64,000 bases of DNA from Siphonodentalium dalli (lineage: Eukaryota; Mollusca; Scaphopoda; Gadilida; Siphonodentaliidae): positions 90,749,980 to 90,813,979 of the forward strand of contig CP136063.1 of NCBI GenBank assembly GCA_032622095.1. The letters are read 5' to 3'. The notes under the pieces were generated by a model. That model worked only from the letters and a program-made list of their open reading frames with translations. It made no database searches and was not told where the DNA came from. Every line of letters begins with the position of its first letter. Position 1 is the first letter of the stretch. Below, piece by piece: positions 55,126 through 64,000 of the stretch. The position numbers and the translations under genes were made by a program.

Positions 55126-55677
55126 ATTGTTGTGCTTAATCTTATTCAGAAATACAGCGGTATTTCTGTTGGGCACATTTAGTGTGAACAGGTCATAGCA
55201 TGGTATTCTTCAACAAAACCTGGCGCCACTATATTCATTTCTTAATTATGCCTCTTGTCAAATTCCTGAACTAGCAATGTCCATCCATTATAAAAGTTGA
55301 ATTGAGAATGTGCCATACTTGTCATTTCTGGATTATGTTAATCATTACTAAGTCATTCAATTCTTGAAATAATATCGGACTGATTATTTTTAAACTTTGA
55401 GACAGTTTTCAAAGAGGCAAAAATTCCTATTGTTTTTTCTGCTATGGAAGAATTTGACAGAATTCAATGTTTATCAAAATTTTTAATGAGAATGAACTTT
55501 AATGAAAATATTCATATCCGATGTGTGTCAAGTTCTGTATTTATTGTACACTCTTGCATTTGGTGAATTAAATACTTGACTGAATTTACTTTATATATGG
55601 ATAAATAATATTTTCATAGTAAAAGTCAAATATTCAGATTTCAATTTAACCCTGAAAGTAAAATACGATTTTTATGT
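55126..55677. other. No gene; lone L-type end
   Basis: GTTCTGTATTTATTGTACAC at 55533 resembles a left end of repeat L. The rest is AT-rich. Confidence 0.45.
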
Positions 55678-56114
55678 TTAACCCTTTCAGTGCCAGGGGC
55701 CGATCTCATCGGCCCTAATTTATGGTCTGTAAAATAATTTTTTTGGGTTGAATTTTTTTGGGTATGCTCAAGCATGCTATAGCGAATTTAAAAACAAGCT
55801 GGATAAAACCTTAGGGAATGTTATAACTCAAAACTATCACCAAGTATTCATAGTAATAATTTTGATGCCCATGAAAAACGTAAGATTCCCTGGCACTAAA
55901 CCTACAGAATAAGTCTTGCACTGGAAGAGTTAAAGAATATAAGAAAAAATTATTAAAATTGTAAAAAATAATAACAAATGATGATAAATTGTTAGGCCAA
56001 TGCATTCTCTTATATATGTGAGGTGACCTATGGTCGACTCGCATATATAAGAGAATGCATTGGCACAGGGTATATGGGTTGATACAAAAATCGGGCCTGG
56101 CACTGAAAGGTTAA
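55678..56114 (+). mobile_element. C3 element, long form, one hairpin
   Basis: TTAACCCTTTCAGTGCCAGG start and CCTGGCACTGAAAGGTTAA end form a good inverted repeat. GGGCCGATCTCATCGGCCC is a near-palindrome just inside. A segment of about 210 bp near the left arm is absent from the copy at 60402. The single hairpin is at 55995-56065. Confidence 0.9.
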
Positions 56115-56404
56115 AGTGGCGTAGATTCTGTTGAATATATTTTTCACATTATTGGTTGGGGGGAAAAAGAAGAAATCCATTAAATTTGAAATCCATTAAT
56201 ATGTGTAGTCTCAAGTGACGTCTCAAAATTTGTACAAGGAAATAAAATATATTGATTTTGATATTAGCATTGAGAATTGCACATGGGATATAATTGATAA
56301 AGTCTCATAAAATGTCAAAAAATCCTTAGAATATAGTCTCATAAATGGAATTTTTGGCCCTTCTATTATATTTATTCTATGATAATTTAAGACACTGACG
56401 TTGA

Positions 56405-56562
56405 CATTATACCAATTATCGCATTGTTTCGAGGTTGACACGAGGAATTTTCAACCTGAGGAAGTCAATATTCACCAAAGCCGTAGGCCGAGGTTAATAT
56501 TGACTTCCAACGGCTGACAATTCCTTGTGTCAACCAAGAAAAAATGCGATAACTGTTTTATT
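56405..56562. mobile_element. Fold-back element P (arms about 65 bp)
   Basis: The left arm (TTATCGCATTGTTTC, GGTTGACACGAGGAATT, GGAAGTCAATATT) pairs with the right arm read in reverse (TTATCGCATTTTTTC, GGTTGACACAAGGAATT, GGAAGTCAATATT). The loop at about 56474-56496 includes GCCGTAGGCCG. It would form a long stem in RNA or a cruciform in DNA. Confidence 0.8.
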
Positions 56563-56628
56563 ATATGAAACGCGATTTGATTGGACAAGACGTTGTGACG
56601 TTGGATATCTCTGAGGAAACCTGATATA

Positions 56629-56828
56629 CAGTAATGCCCTAATTAATCGACTCCTTAAACACAGCAGAATTATGGGTAACTTTTCAGGATTTAGTCGGAA
56701 ATATGGCTTGTTGCCATTCATTGGAAAGCTCTCAGGGAGAGCTTTCTGATGAATGGCAACAAACCATATTTCCGACTAAATCCTGAAAAGTTACCCGTAA
56801 TTCTGCTGTGTTAAAGGAGTCGATTACT
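56629..56828. mobile_element. A element with its right tip replaced by copied DNA
   Basis: Left arm, loop and most of the right arm are present, to GGAGTCGATTAC at about 56828. The expected TAGGGCATTACTG is missing, and a 108-bp copy of 57607-57715 follows at once. Confidence 0.92.
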
Positions 56829-56935
56829 TTCAATGACGAAGGTAGACAAAATCACCTTCTATGTTTCAATCTAGTTTTCAATGCTGCCCTCTGTCAAAAT
56901 GTGTTCTCAGATTGGGAAATGAAAGTTCTATCACT
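56828..56935 (+). repeat. 108-bp copy of the segment at 57607-57715
   Basis: TTTCAATGACGAAGGTAGAC to GAAATGAAAGTTCTATCAC, with a single visible difference (CACCTT versus CATCTT). It replaces the lost tip of an A element and runs straight into the palindrome at 56933. Confidence 0.95.
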
Positions 56936-57005
56936 TATTATCAGACCTGAAAATACAGTAATGCCCTAATAGGGCATTACTGTATTTTCAGGTCTGATAA
57001 TAAGT
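56933..57005. repeat. Perfect 73-bp palindrome made of flank plus A tip
   Basis: ACTTATTATCAGACCTGAAA, ATACAGTAATGCCCTA is followed after one central A (56969) by its exact reverse complement. The outer 21 bases are not A sequence but ordinary flank; the inner part is the A terminus. Confidence 0.95.
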
Positions 57006-58435
57006 TATGATGAGATCATGATACACCAGTGGCTCTCTGTATCAATGTTAATATCTATTCTTGCTGACATTGTTTCTGTTCCAAAGGGACTCAAGGCCTT
57101 CGAAGTGGGATCTCGCGAAATAACATAAATTTTATAAAAGTCTGTATTAAACACAAATATGATCAACAAGTGTATGTAAAAATAGATCGACTTTGTTCTT
57201 TAATATAATTTTCATTATTAATAACTCTCCAATAATGAGATTTCGTATATCAAAACCATATTTTTACTGTTACAGTGGCATTACCGATCATAGTCAAATA
57301 AGACACCAAAGTTTAATCAAAACTTGACGGTAAACATTGGAAAAGGTCAAAGCATTGAAAAATATTTAGAAAATTATATTTAGACTAAAATATTTGATTA
57401 TGCGATTATTGATGTCGTTAACACATCATTGTAACAGTTTTGTTTTTATGACAATGGTTTTAACACAGGAATTTTGTTATTGGAGATCTGTCAATAATAA
57501 ATATAAGAACAAACTTGATCTATTTCTCAATATTCCTATTGGTGGTGATGTTTTTACACACTTATATAATTTTCGCACATTTACCCAGTGCGACTGCCTT
57601 GGGTCCCTTTCAATGACGAAGGTAGACAAAATCATCTTCTATGTTTCAATCTAGTTTTCAATGCTGCCCTCTGTCAAAATGTGTTCTCAGATTGGGAAAT
57701 GAAAGTTCTATCACATGAAATCACCCCAACAATTAAAACTTTACTTGATTATATATTATTTACCAATGAATTTTGAATATTTAAATGTTGATGCATGTGG
57801 CAATTGATATAAGTTTTTAGTTATAAATAATACGTAAAAATTGACCATTATTTTGTCCAAGTACATTTTTTTTAATAAACAGCTCGTATGGATCAGCCAG
57901 TTAGAGTTTTTTTAATTTTAAATGTCGAGTTAATTAATGAGTAACTACTAAAATATTTTTGACCAAACAGATAAAAGCCTCCATTTTATTGTTAATTTTC
58001 ACTAATTTACAAGTATTCACAAAATAACTTTCATTTCTTAACCTCCATTAATTGTTTTTGTTATTGAATGTTTTTTAACAACGAGTGCTGCATGAGTCGG
58101 TGTTATGATTGTGTTAATTAATATGTAGACAGAGCCCAACGAGCATTAATCAAATGCGATGTCCGCATAAGAATACATGTATATTTCACTATGGTGAATT
58201 TAAATATATATTAATTACACTCCTATTCGCTATTTCCATTGAAATCGCCATTAATTAAAAATGGTATCAAATGTCACTTGTGAATTATGTCATTTCTTGT
58301 GACGCCATTGATGTTACGTATCTTACTGATCTTGACTGAATTTTCGATAGTTGATCTTTCTCCACATCGGGACTTTCATGCATTAATTCTGGATGTTTTA
58401 ATCATATTGGGGAACCAAATTGATGCAGAAGTGTA
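57006..58435. other. 1.4 kb without recognised genes
   Basis: Contains the source of the copied 108-bp segment. Two overlapping plus-strand frames (57394-57776) end in unrelated sequence; no motif supports coding. Confidence 0.4.
57607..57715 (+). repeat. Source of the 108-bp copied segment
   Basis: Single-copy-looking sequence within plain AT-rich DNA, about 780 bp from its copy. It has no transposon ends. Confidence 0.85.
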
Positions 58436-58608
58436 ATAAATAGAGTAATCAATTAGTTCCAAGAATTACGTTAATAATTCACTCGAGACGAGAGACATTT
58501 AGGTAAGAAACTCATGCGCTATAAACACGCGCTCGTTTCTTAGAGACATCTCTCATCTCTCGTGAATTATTCAACGTAATTCTCAGAACCAATTATTTAC
58601 TCTTTATG
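58436..58608. mobile_element. Fold-back element O (arms about 80 bp)
   Basis: Left-arm segments are TAGAGTAATCAATTAGTTCC, AGAATTACGTTAATAATTC, GAGACGAGAGACATTT and AAGAAACTCATGCGC. The right arm in reverse gives AGAGTAAATAATTGGTTC, AGAATTACGTTGAATAATTC, GAGATGAGAGATGTCT and AAGAAACGAGCGC. The loop is only about 9 bases near 58525. Confidence 0.85.
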
Positions 58609-58662
58609 TAATCTGCAACAAGTCTGAAGAAAGATTCAAAATTCTAATGTGTGTTGGGTTCT

Positions 58663-59095
58663 GTATTTATTCCACACCCTTGCATATGGCCCAGTTGCCT
58701 TGCTGAATATTATAATTATGGCCTACCACAATTTATTTAGATACCAATGCAAACATTTGACATACAGTAATGCTTTAAGTAATTGACTTCTTAACCACAG
58801 CAGAATTATGGGTAACTTTTCAGGATTTAGTCGGAAATATGGCTTATTGCCATTCATCGGAAAGCTCTCGGGGAGAGCTTTCCGATGAATGGCAACAAGC
58901 CATATTTCCGACTAAATCCTGAAAAGTTACCCATAATTCTGCTGTGGTTAAGAAGTTGATTACTTAGAGCATTACTGTAATTAGCATAATCACTCTTTGT
59001 AATTTTAAATATTCTAGCTTGTATTCAACGCGAATATTTATCCAATTGCGGTGCTTCATGCTAACGGGTGTGTAATAAATGTCTTTATTGTAAAT
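58663..59095. mobile_element. Repeat L copy 2, hosting an A element
   Basis: GGGTTCTGTATTTATTCCAC, ACCCTTGCAT left; ATGCTAACGGGTGTGTAATA, AATGTC right. The A element at 58765-58977 accounts for the extra length. A lone left end also occurs at 55530-55560. Confidence 0.65.
58765..58977. mobile_element. A element, full length, inside repeat L
   Basis: Both arms share AGTAAT/ATTACT and CTTCTT/AAGAAG and a changed tip (GCTTTAA, AGAGC). TA flanks are intact. Confidence 0.94.
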
Positions 59096-59246
59096 GTTAT
59101 GAGATGTCTGTTGGTGCGAGATGTCTTGTAAACATTGCCAGGTCTGTGATACTGTGATGTCGTAATATTGTACATACATCCAATCTAGTCAATCTATAGT
59201 CTGACTAAAGTGCAGATGCAGTATATCCCATAGAGAGCCTCACATA

Positions 59247-59459
59247 CAGTAATGCCCTAATTAATCGACTTCTTAACCACAGCAGAATTATGGGTAACTT
59301 TTCAGGATTTAGTCGGAAATATGGCTTGTTGCCATTCATCGGAAAGCTCTCACCGAGAGCTTTCTGATGAATGGCAACAAGCCATATTTCCGACTAAATC
59401 CTGAAAAGTTACCCATAATTCTGCTGTGGTTATGGAGTCAATTAATTTGGGCATTACTG
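59247..59459. mobile_element. A element, full length (213 bp)
   Basis: Complete arms, loop GAAAGCTCTCACCGAGAGC, TA flanks. The AATTAATC variant is present in both arms. Confidence 0.95.
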
Positions 59460-60401
59460 TATACTAAGATAAAATTGAGAATCTTGAAATTTGCTGGGAA
59501 TTGACCTTGAATTTCCTTGCATTTAGAGTAGAGGACCAGAGAGGACCTTGAAAATTGTCGGAAAATTACCTTTAATTTGATTAGGTCTGACATGTTGGAA
59601 CCATGATAGAATCACTGCTGAGGTTCTCTGTCCCTGTTTATTTATTCCAGACTGTATACAATATACTGGAGGGTACCCGCTCTCACCTGGCATCCGACTT
59701 AAAACATTTCGAGCCCCTGTTGTATGTGAGCAGACAACACTTAGTAGTGAGGTTCTCCGCAGGATATATACTGAGTGTGTCCTTTTGTCAGATTGAACAA
59801 TCCAATGTATAGTATATATTTTTCGAGTAGTTTGATAGAATGCCCTCATGTCAGTGGTATATTGTTGGCTGGGATATGAGATGATGCTCTAAACCGACTT
59901 TAATATTAGATGATCATGTTCAGAATGAGCAGAACCTGGTTGTGGTTAGAGAAACTGTAATTTAGATTTTTTTGTGCTATTTGAGTCTGATAGGTCACTC
60001 ACTGTATAACAAAGCAACCAACGACCAATCGAATGAAAGTTGTCATGACATATTCATGCATTAATACCTGAATAAATCCAGGTTAGGGACGTAAAGCTGA
60101 CCCACTCATCCTTGTAGAGTTATCTTTCCTTGATAGCATTCTTAAAGTTACATGATACTATTATAGTTTATAGGGCCTACTGAAAACAGCTGAATCAGAA
60201 TGATTTTCCAATCTTGTCACGAATTGTGAGTTTATAAAACCTTTCTAATGTTGAGGAAAAATTATAATTAACCTCAAATGACAATTAATCCATGGCTCAA
60301 ATTCATTCATTTGTTGAATATATTCTGTTGAGTATAAAAGGAGATGGTCCCATAAATGGCCGGATTTAGTGTACAGTCCCCCTTTAATGGTACCAAAAAA
60401 A
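59460..60401. other. No gene recognised
   Basis: A 108-codon minus-strand frame (59523-59849) overlaps a plus-strand frame of 69 codons; neither has motifs. 60639-61426 and 61853-62244 are also empty. Confidence 0.4.
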
Positions 60402-60638
60402 TTAACCCTTTGAGTGCCAGGTCGATTTTGTATCAACCCATATACCCTGTGCCAATGCATTCTCTTATATATGCGAGTCGACCATAGGTCGCCTCGCATA
60501 TACAAGAGAATGCATTGGCCTAACCTTTTTTTTTTTTTTATTTTTTACATTTTTAATAATTTATTCTTATATTCTTTAACAGACTTATTTTGTAGGTTTA
60601 GGGCCGATGAGATCGGCCCCTGGCACTCAAAGGGTTAA
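60402..60638 (-). mobile_element. C3 element, short form, one hairpin (237 bp)
   Basis: TTAACCCTTTGAGTGCCAGG to CCTGGCACTCAAAGGGTTAA. The hairpin (60453-60520) has the loop CGACCATAGGTCG of the C2 family. ATTCTTATATTCTTTAAC in the spacer also matches C2. Confidence 0.92.
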
Positions 60639-61426
60639 ACAGCAGAACAACTAAAGTTACTTCCTTGATGCAGATTATTTGGGTTATGGGTGAATTTAAA
60701 CAAGACCACTATTTTATCACATGGTAGTACCAGCTCACACTGAGAATGTCACATACCAGTGTGTTGTATGATAAAATATTATAATTGTGATAAAAGAGGT
60801 ATAACTCTATCTAGAAAATGCCTCTTAGATCGTTTCCTTGGTATTGATAAGTGTTTTGTTAATTGCAGGATATTGTGAGGAATATAATTGTGTGAGTTTT
60901 AAAACCTCAAATGGGAAGCCTGGAGGCTTACTGTCGTGTGTACTCATTGTGATCTTTCAAATTTAATCTTTTCGGCGTAGTTAGTTCATCGATATGGTAC
61001 ACTTAATTCTATTCAGATATGAACGTCAACAGATATGCTTGTTTATTATCTATATTTTATATCTATTAGTAAAAATTTACACCGATAAAACTATGGTCTA
61101 AATATGAACACTGATAATGAACACTGATAAAACATAGTCTATCTCTTTTTGTGCTACCAGTTACAGCATGCTATAAATGATTCAATTTCTCTGCAACAAT
61201 ATGTGTTGCAACCACAAATTGTGCACAAACTAGCATATAAACAACTAAAAAGTCAAACTATTCACTGAAATGAAAGGTCTAATTTCTTGTGATTGTATAA
61301 ATAACCTTTAATATATTATAAAATGTGTATTCCAAAAAACCACTTTCAAAAAACTCAGCTTTTTAAAAATGGTTATTCACAACTAAAACTATTTTTGCAA
61401 TAGAATTAATTTAGAAAACATAAGTA

Positions 61427-61580
61427 CAGTAATGTCCCAAATAATCAACCCCTAAACCACAGCTGAATTATGGGAAATTTTTCAGGATTGTGGTGAGAGC
61501 TTTCCGATGAATTTCAACAAGCCATATTTCCGACTAAATCCTGAAAAATTTCCCATCTGCTGTGGTTAAAGGGTCAACTG
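61427..61580. mobile_element. A element (ACCCC-type subfamily), shortened
   Basis: CAGTAATGTCCCAAATAATC, AACCCCTAAACCACAG and GGGAAATTTTTCAGG on the left; GGTTAAAGGGTCAACTG on the right, so CCCC/GGG changes are partly shared by both arms. The inner left arm is deleted. Confidence 0.9.
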
Positions 61581-61599
61581 TAACTTTGTTTTGTGCTGC

Positions 61600-61852
61600 T
61601 TAACCCTTTCTGTACTAAATACTCATTGACGAGTAGTTCCCTTAGGAAATGTTCATATAATAAGTTCAACTTATTATCTTGTTGAACTCCATTTCCCTCC
61701 AATGAATGTGAATCACTCTGCACTCGCATTATCTTTTCGTCTGTCTGTTGTTGTTTTTTTTAGCTGAACTCCCCTCCACATGAATGATAGACGGCTCCAA
61801 TTCATACTTTTATAACTGAATGAGAGAATCCATTTAGTATAGAAAGGGTTAA
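61600..61852 (-). mobile_element. D element, complete and uninterrupted (253 bp)
   Basis: TTAACCCTTTCTGTACTAAA to TTAGTATAGAAAGGGTTAA; about 13 bp of the outermost sequence is inverted between the ends. The centre ATAAGTTCAACTTATTATCT is short. Confidence 0.93.
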
Positions 61853-62244
61853 ATTGTGGTAGCCCTGAATAGATAGACCATATTTACTATTCCCATAAAA
61901 TGGATAACAATAAAGCAGGGAAAATTTAGACAAAATTAATCAGAAGAAATTATTTGCTATTATGATTATGAGTACTACGCTTCACTTTCAAACTCATAGA
62001 ATGCAATGGGGAATTTTAGCAGTACTGATACTATTCTTTTGTTCTAGGGCCTCATGTAAGATAATTAGTTCTGTTCGTTTCTCGTCATCTTACATCAACC
62101 AATGATTATATTGTTCTACCTGATATGTGAGTTATGTGATCACTGACATCATAAATAAATTATATCATCTCAAATTATGTTTATTTATTTTCTTGCATCC
62201 CACTGTTGTCGCTATCAGCTACAAATCCAATGAACATAGTCCCA

Positions 62245-62493
62245 ATAGCCCTCTCATGACGGGAGCTGTGCTGATGCAGGATTAAAGATCATGTACCATT
62301 GTATTCTTTTATATATGCGAGTCTCCTTTATGGAGCCTCGCATATAAAAGAGAATGCACTGGCTAACATGGTCAAGGTAAATATTGTTAGGCCAATGTAT
62401 TCTCTGATATTTGTGAGGCCTCTTTATATAAGAGAATGCATACGCGGAGGGTTTTCGCAAAAATTCAGGAAGCTCCTGACATGGAAGGGTTAA
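62245..62493 (+). mobile_element. C1 element, diverged hairpins
   Basis: TAGCCCTCTCATGACGGGAG start, CATGGAAGGGTTAA end. The first hairpin is intact with a loop TCTCCTTTATGGAGCC that keeps pairing; the second is partly lost. A 16-base C run follows at 62520. Confidence 0.88.
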
Positions 62494-62519
62494 TAAGCTC
62501 CTGGCAGCACCTACCCCCT

Positions 62520-62535
62520 CCCCCCCCCCCCCCCC
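62520..62535 (+). repeat. Run of 16 C residues
   Basis: Lies between CACCTACCCCCT and ACCCATTAAT, 27 bases after a C1 element. Confidence 0.95.
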
Positions 62536-62627
62536 ACCCATTAATATGTGTTTCGTCCATTAATTTTTACCAGAGTTATGGCTCTCCTTGAACGACTGAT
62601 TCAACATGGCCATGGGATTTTTACCTA

Positions 62628-62819
62628 CAGTAATGCTCTAAATAATCGACTCCTTAACCACAGCAGAATTATGGGCAATTTTTCAGGATTTAGTCAGAAA
62701 TATGGCTTGTTGCCATTCATCAGAAAGCTCTCACTGACAAGCCATATTTCCGACTAAATCCTGAAAAATTACCCATAATTCTGCTGTGGTTAAGGAGTCG
62801 ATTAATTAGAGCATTACTG
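62628..62819. mobile_element. A element, inner right arm deleted
   Basis: Tips carry GCTCTAA/TTAGAGC on both sides. The loop CTCTCACTGA joins directly to CAAGCCATATTTCC. Confidence 0.93.
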
Positions 62820-63014
62820 TATGAAGAATTCAGAAAACCACATTGAATTCCGTGTATTTCCATCTTTAGTCATTTAAAAATATCAACGAAGTGGCTCATC
62901 TATCAAATTAGCCCAATGATAAATTCTCTCAAACACTCCGCTGAGTGCGCTTGATCATTTAGTCTTAATTCTCTGAAATATAATGATCATAATTCCACAC
63001 CCAAAGTGGTTATA

Positions 63015-63227
63015 CAGTAATGTCCTAAATAATCAACCCCTAAACCACAGCAGAATTATGGGAAATTTGTCAGGATTCAGTCGGAAATATGGCTTGCTGC
63101 CATTCATCGGAAAGCTCTTGGTAAGAGCTTTCGGATGAATGGCGACAAGCCATATTTTCGACTAAATCCTGAAAAAATTCCCATAATTCAGCTGTGGTTA
63201 AAGGGTCATATACTTTGGGCATTACTA
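63015..63227. mobile_element. A element (ACCCC-type subfamily), full length
   Basis: AACCCCTAAACC on the left and GGTTAAAGGGTC on the right. The right tip is degraded (TACTTTGGGCATTACTA) but TA follows. Confidence 0.92.
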
Positions 63228-63254
63228 TAAGTTCACAAACAAATGACTCCGTTT

Positions 63255-63669
63255 CAAGTCTTGAAATAGTGTGTCTGTCATTTTCAGAATGAGGTCCCCA
63301 GAGGGTGAAGGTAGTGACGCTATCACACACAGTGGGCTAGCATCACCTAATTCACCCTCTGGGAACCTCATTCTGCTGTGGAAGACCTAGGATCAGATTG
63401 AAAAACTTCAGTTGAAATTGGTGATATTCACCCATCATGTTCATCTCAATTGTGCAATTTCATCCTCTTCAAATTAGGGGATATAGAAATGGAACAGAAG
63501 GAAAAATGTTAATTTTAGACTAGATACTTCCCAGAAGATGAGGCTTGAGCAGAATGAGGTCCCCAGAGAGTGAATTTAGTGATGCTTGCCCACAGTGCGG
63601 GGTAGCATCACTAAATTTACCTTCTGGGGACCTCATTCTGCAAATGACAGACACACTATTTCAAGGCTT
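63255..63669. mobile_element. B element, complete (415 bp)
   Basis: Ends CAAGTCTTGAAATAG and CTATTTCAAGGCTT. Both hairpins are present, the first with loop CTATCACACACAGTGGGCTAG. No obvious target duplication. Confidence 0.87.
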
Positions 63670-63712
63670 AATATTAGGTGTTTTTAAATATTTGTTCTCA
63701 ACTAGAGGAGTA

Positions 63713-63829
63713 CAGTAATGCCCTAAGTAATTGACTCCTTAACCACAGCAGAATTATGGGTAACTTTTCAGGATTTAGTCGGAAATATGGCTTGTTGCCA
63801 TTCATCGGAAAGCTCTCAAGGGAGAGCTA
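63713..63829 (+). mobile_element. A element, left half only
   Basis: Complete left arm and loop (AGCTCTCAAGGGAGAGCT), then unrelated sequence from 63830. Confidence 0.9.
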
Positions 63830-64000
63830 ATGTTGGTCTGTACTCATATGGATGTACAGCGGCCAAGAGGTTAAAGATTTAATGAAAGCTCCATACACAA
63901 TTCTCATTATAGATTACCACTATTTCAAACTTTATGGTTTACTTGGGAACATGGGTTAGTATTTCATAACTATCATGCTTGACTGGAAATCCATATAAAT

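Noticed and set aside
58765-58977. A-element hairpins as microRNA genes
   Set aside because: The same palindrome occurs about 31 times with TA duplications, so it is a MITE; small-RNA data would be needed to claim processing.

Overview
This is an AT-rich animal (metazoan) nuclear DNA window. It holds one convincing protein-coding exon and a very dense, nested population of small non-autonomous DNA transposons. The probable source is a mollusc or another lophotrochozoan. The evidence for that is a tRNA-derived SINE whose 3' end runs GCGACATTAAACCCC followed by an (AATC)n tail, a type I associate with molluscan genomes, plus a heparan sulfate 3-O-sulfotransferase of animal type with an intron just upstream. 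The species cannot be named from the sequence. There is no bacterial gene organisation, no CRISPR and no rRNA or functional tRNA gene.

The gene: 53032-54132 (+) encodes a complete 366-residue type II membrane sulfotransferase (HS3ST family) in a single coding exon. The exon follows a clear 3' splice site at 53015, and a polyadenylation signal lies at 54211. Broken protein remnants are a PIF/Harbinger transposase N-terminus (2900-3234, inside a 0.69 kb element with its own terminal inverted repeats) and a CR1/Jockey-like LINE reverse-transcriptase C-terminus (minus strand, about 42945-43175).

The repeats, with family letters used below. A: palindromic elements up to about 225 bp, ends CAGTAATGCCCTAA, TA target duplication (Tc1/mariner-pogo-like), 31 copies. 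B: elements of about 440 bp, ends CAAGCCT, 8-bp target duplications (hAT-like), with a hairpin near each end, 14 copies or fragments. C1, C2 and C3: three TTAA-CCCTTT-ended (piggyBac-like) families with different arms but the same TATATAAG-containing hairpin module. D: another TTAA-CCCTTT family without the module, which very often hosts A, B or SINE insertions. G: TA-flanked elements ending GGCCAAAA. H, I, J, K, L and M are dispersed repeats present in two or three copies. Four large fold-back units, one compact hairpin and several tandem arrays complete the set; the largest array is a 53-bp minisatellite of about 2.2 kb at 36310-38550.

Layout: 1-9 kb, C1, fold-back N, the Harbinger remnant, C and D elements and a 64-bp tandem array; 9-16 kb, C2, B and A elements; 16-23 kb, a 1.15 kb G element inside repeat J, then A/C chimeras; 23-29 kb, A elements, the SINE inside D, and a 123-bp tandem array; 29-36 kb, sparse, with hairpin-less C elements and D/B nests; 36-38.5 kb minisatellite; 39-50 kb, A/B/D nests and a copied 135-bp patch; 51-55 kb, a tandem repeat and the HS3ST exon; 55-64 kb, C3, large palindromes, a templated insertion and more A and B elements. 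The genic signal is confined to about 1.2 kb. Most of the biology here concerns how transposons fold, nest and exchange parts.
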